Assembly: GCA_044238935.1 (NCBI GenBank)
Contig: JBIICI010000001.1
Span: forward strand, 1 to 64,000
Length of the DNA stretch: 64,000 nt
Reading direction: 5' to 3'
Origin: JBIICI01 sp044238935
Lineage (GTDB): Bacteria > Pseudomonadota > Alphaproteobacteria > Micavibrionales > Micavibrionaceae
Positions 63,178 to 64,000 of this stretch are shown here, one piece after another (the stretch's first letter is position 1; each line of letters opens with the position of its first letter). The position numbers were made by a program, and so were the translations under genes. Below the pieces are notes generated by a model. It was given only the letters and a program-made list of their open reading frames with translations, made no database searches and was not told the origin of the DNA.

Positions 63178-63798
63178 TTACCTATCCTCTGGTTCTATAG
63201 ATTGAAAACCATTATAGCCATTTCCAGATAAAAGCTGCCGTGTTTGATAAATATCTAACCCCACAATATTGCTATATGATCCTGCAATAAACTTAACAAA
63301 GCCTGCGGCTAATCCCTGTATGCCGTAAGATCCCGCTTTTCCATCCCATTCATTTGAGGCAATAAAATGATCAATTTCTGTTATATCTAATTTTTTAAAT
63401 TGTACAATTGTTTCACTGACACGGCTGCAGATTTTTCCAGATGGGGTAATCACGGCCTGCCCCCCCACCACACGATGCCGACGTCCCGATAAAAGCTGCA
63501 GCATCGCCAACGCATCACGTTCATCCTTTGGCTTGCCTAAAATTCTTGCACCGCATGCAACCACTGTGTCTGCTGCTAAAATAAAAACAAAATCATTTGA
63601 GGGGAGAGTTTCATGAATTTTACGCGCTTTTGCGATAGCCAATCGTTCCACCAAAAATCTTGGCTTCTCATTTTTCAGAGGGGATTCATCAATATCCGCA
63701 GGCATAATTTGGTTTGCGCACACACCAATTTGCGCCAATAACGCAACACGACGCGGCGATGCAGAAGCTAAAATTAATTGCCCGCTTTTATTTTTCAC
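63178..63798 (-). CDS. maf: Maf-family nucleotide pyrophosphatase
   Basis: 206 residues from a GTG at 63798 (KNKSGQLILASASPRR), which overlaps the infA stop; an ATG at 63828 would extend into infA by 40 nt and is less family-like. Motifs: SASPRRVALL, AADTVVACGARILGKPKD, and the C-terminal GKAGSYGIQGLAAGFVKFIAGSYSNIVGLD. Hydrolyses modified dNTPs/UTP. RNase E/G gene starts 1 nt downstream. Confidence 0.9.
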   Translation of the reverse strand: MKNKSGQLILASASPRRVALLAQIGVCANQIMPADIDESPLKNEKPRFLVERLAIAKARKIHETLPSNDFVFILAADTVVACGARILGKPKDERDALAMLQLLSGRRHRVVGGQAVITPSGKICSRVSETIVQFKKLDITEIDHFIASNEWDGKAGSYGIQGLAAGFVKFIAGSYSNIVGLDIYQTRQLLSGNGYNGFQSIEPEDR

Positions 63799-64000
63799 GG
63801 AAAGTAATACGCCCCTTACTAAGATCATAAGGGGTCATTTCCACCGTCACTGTATCCCCTTGTAAAACACGAATACGATTTTTGCGCATTTTCCCAGCAG
63901 TATGTGCTAAAATTTCATGGTCGTTTTCCAGCTTAACACGAAACATCGCACTGGGCAGAACCTCAGTAACCACGCCTTTAAATTCAATAACGTCTTCTTT
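63788..64000 (-). CDS. infA: Translation initiation factor IF-1 (5' end outside window)
   Basis: About 71 of the usual 72-73 residues are visible: KEDVIEFKGVVTEVLPSAMFRVKL, LAHTAGKMRKNRIRVLQGDTV, EMTPYDLSKGRITFREK. The S1/OB fold is complete except for the first residues, which lie past position 64000. First gene of the infA-maf-RNase E/G unit. Confidence 0.95.
   Translation of the reverse strand, partial: KEDVIEFKGVVTEVLPSAMFRVKLENDHEILAHTAGKMRKNRIRVLQGDTVTVEMTPYDLSKGRITFREK

Noticed and set aside
1..64000. CRISPR arrays, rRNA genes, insertion sequences
   Set aside because: No regularly spaced short repeats, rRNA-like segments or transposase motifs were found on either strand.

Overview
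The window is a dense, roughly 40% GC stretch of an alphaproteobacterial chromosome. The evidence is the gene set and its order: infA-maf-RNase E/G, heme A synthase, ctaC-ctaD, COQ9- and UbiH-type ubiquinone genes, a GapR-like DUF2312 protein, an FzlA-like GST protein, a phasin, SlyX, and CheY-like regulators with a GPDRRR tail. Low GC together with parts of a Dot/Icm-type (type IVB) secretion system suggests a lineage with a host-associated or predatory past. The order cannot be fixed from this sequence.

Layout. 1-3471: 5' part of a giant repeat adhesin (minus strand). 3.6-20.6 kb: mainly housekeeping (nucleotidase, ferredoxin reductase, CtaA, PAS histidine kinase, UbiH, SlyX, TPR protein, a pseudo-HPt/response regulator pair, rRNA methyltransferase, ABC1 kinase, diguanylate cyclase, EngB, GapR) with two unrecognised genes at 10.3-11.7 kb. 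20.7-27.4 kb: an IcmL/DotI-like gene coupled to coq9, then rplM-rpsI, then dotD-dotC-dotB-icmT-ribF. 27.5-29.1 kb: acpP-fabF. 29.3-33.0 kb: a plasmid-type HTH/coiled-coil gene and a two-gene anti-phage-like operon (Cap4/DUF4297 nuclease plus SMC/Rad50-like ATPase, Lamassu-like). 33.1-37.2 kb: dacA-led operon with a pilin-like protein, a CPHC thioredoxin-fold protein and an unknown. 37.3-49.1 kb: phasin, rbfA-infB, ThiE-like, glmU, DUF808, phosphotransferase, ctaC-ctaD. 49.2-53.0 kb: tRNA-Cys followed by a two-gene phosphoribosyltransferase cassette bounded by 13-bp inverted repeats. 53.2-64.0 kb: serB, a single-domain Clp-like AAA protein, fzlA, an SDR protein, a RelA/SpoT-like protein divergent from tandem ndk genes across a perfect AT palindrome, a UvrD helicase, RNase E/G, maf and infA.

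How the parts fit. The dotDCB-icmT run encodes the outer-membrane lipoprotein, outer-membrane partner, ATPase and a small inner-membrane component of a type IVB machine; icmL/dotI lies 2 kb away on the other strand. The remaining dot/icm genes must lie elsewhere. The Cap4-ATPase pair has its own near-consensus promoter and looks self-contained. The most unusual element is the PRTase cassette: two paralogous proteins, one fused to a complete HAD phosphatase domain, with a strong private promoter overlapped by a direct repeat. I do not recognise it as a named system. All calls come from reading the sequence; no database search was run.
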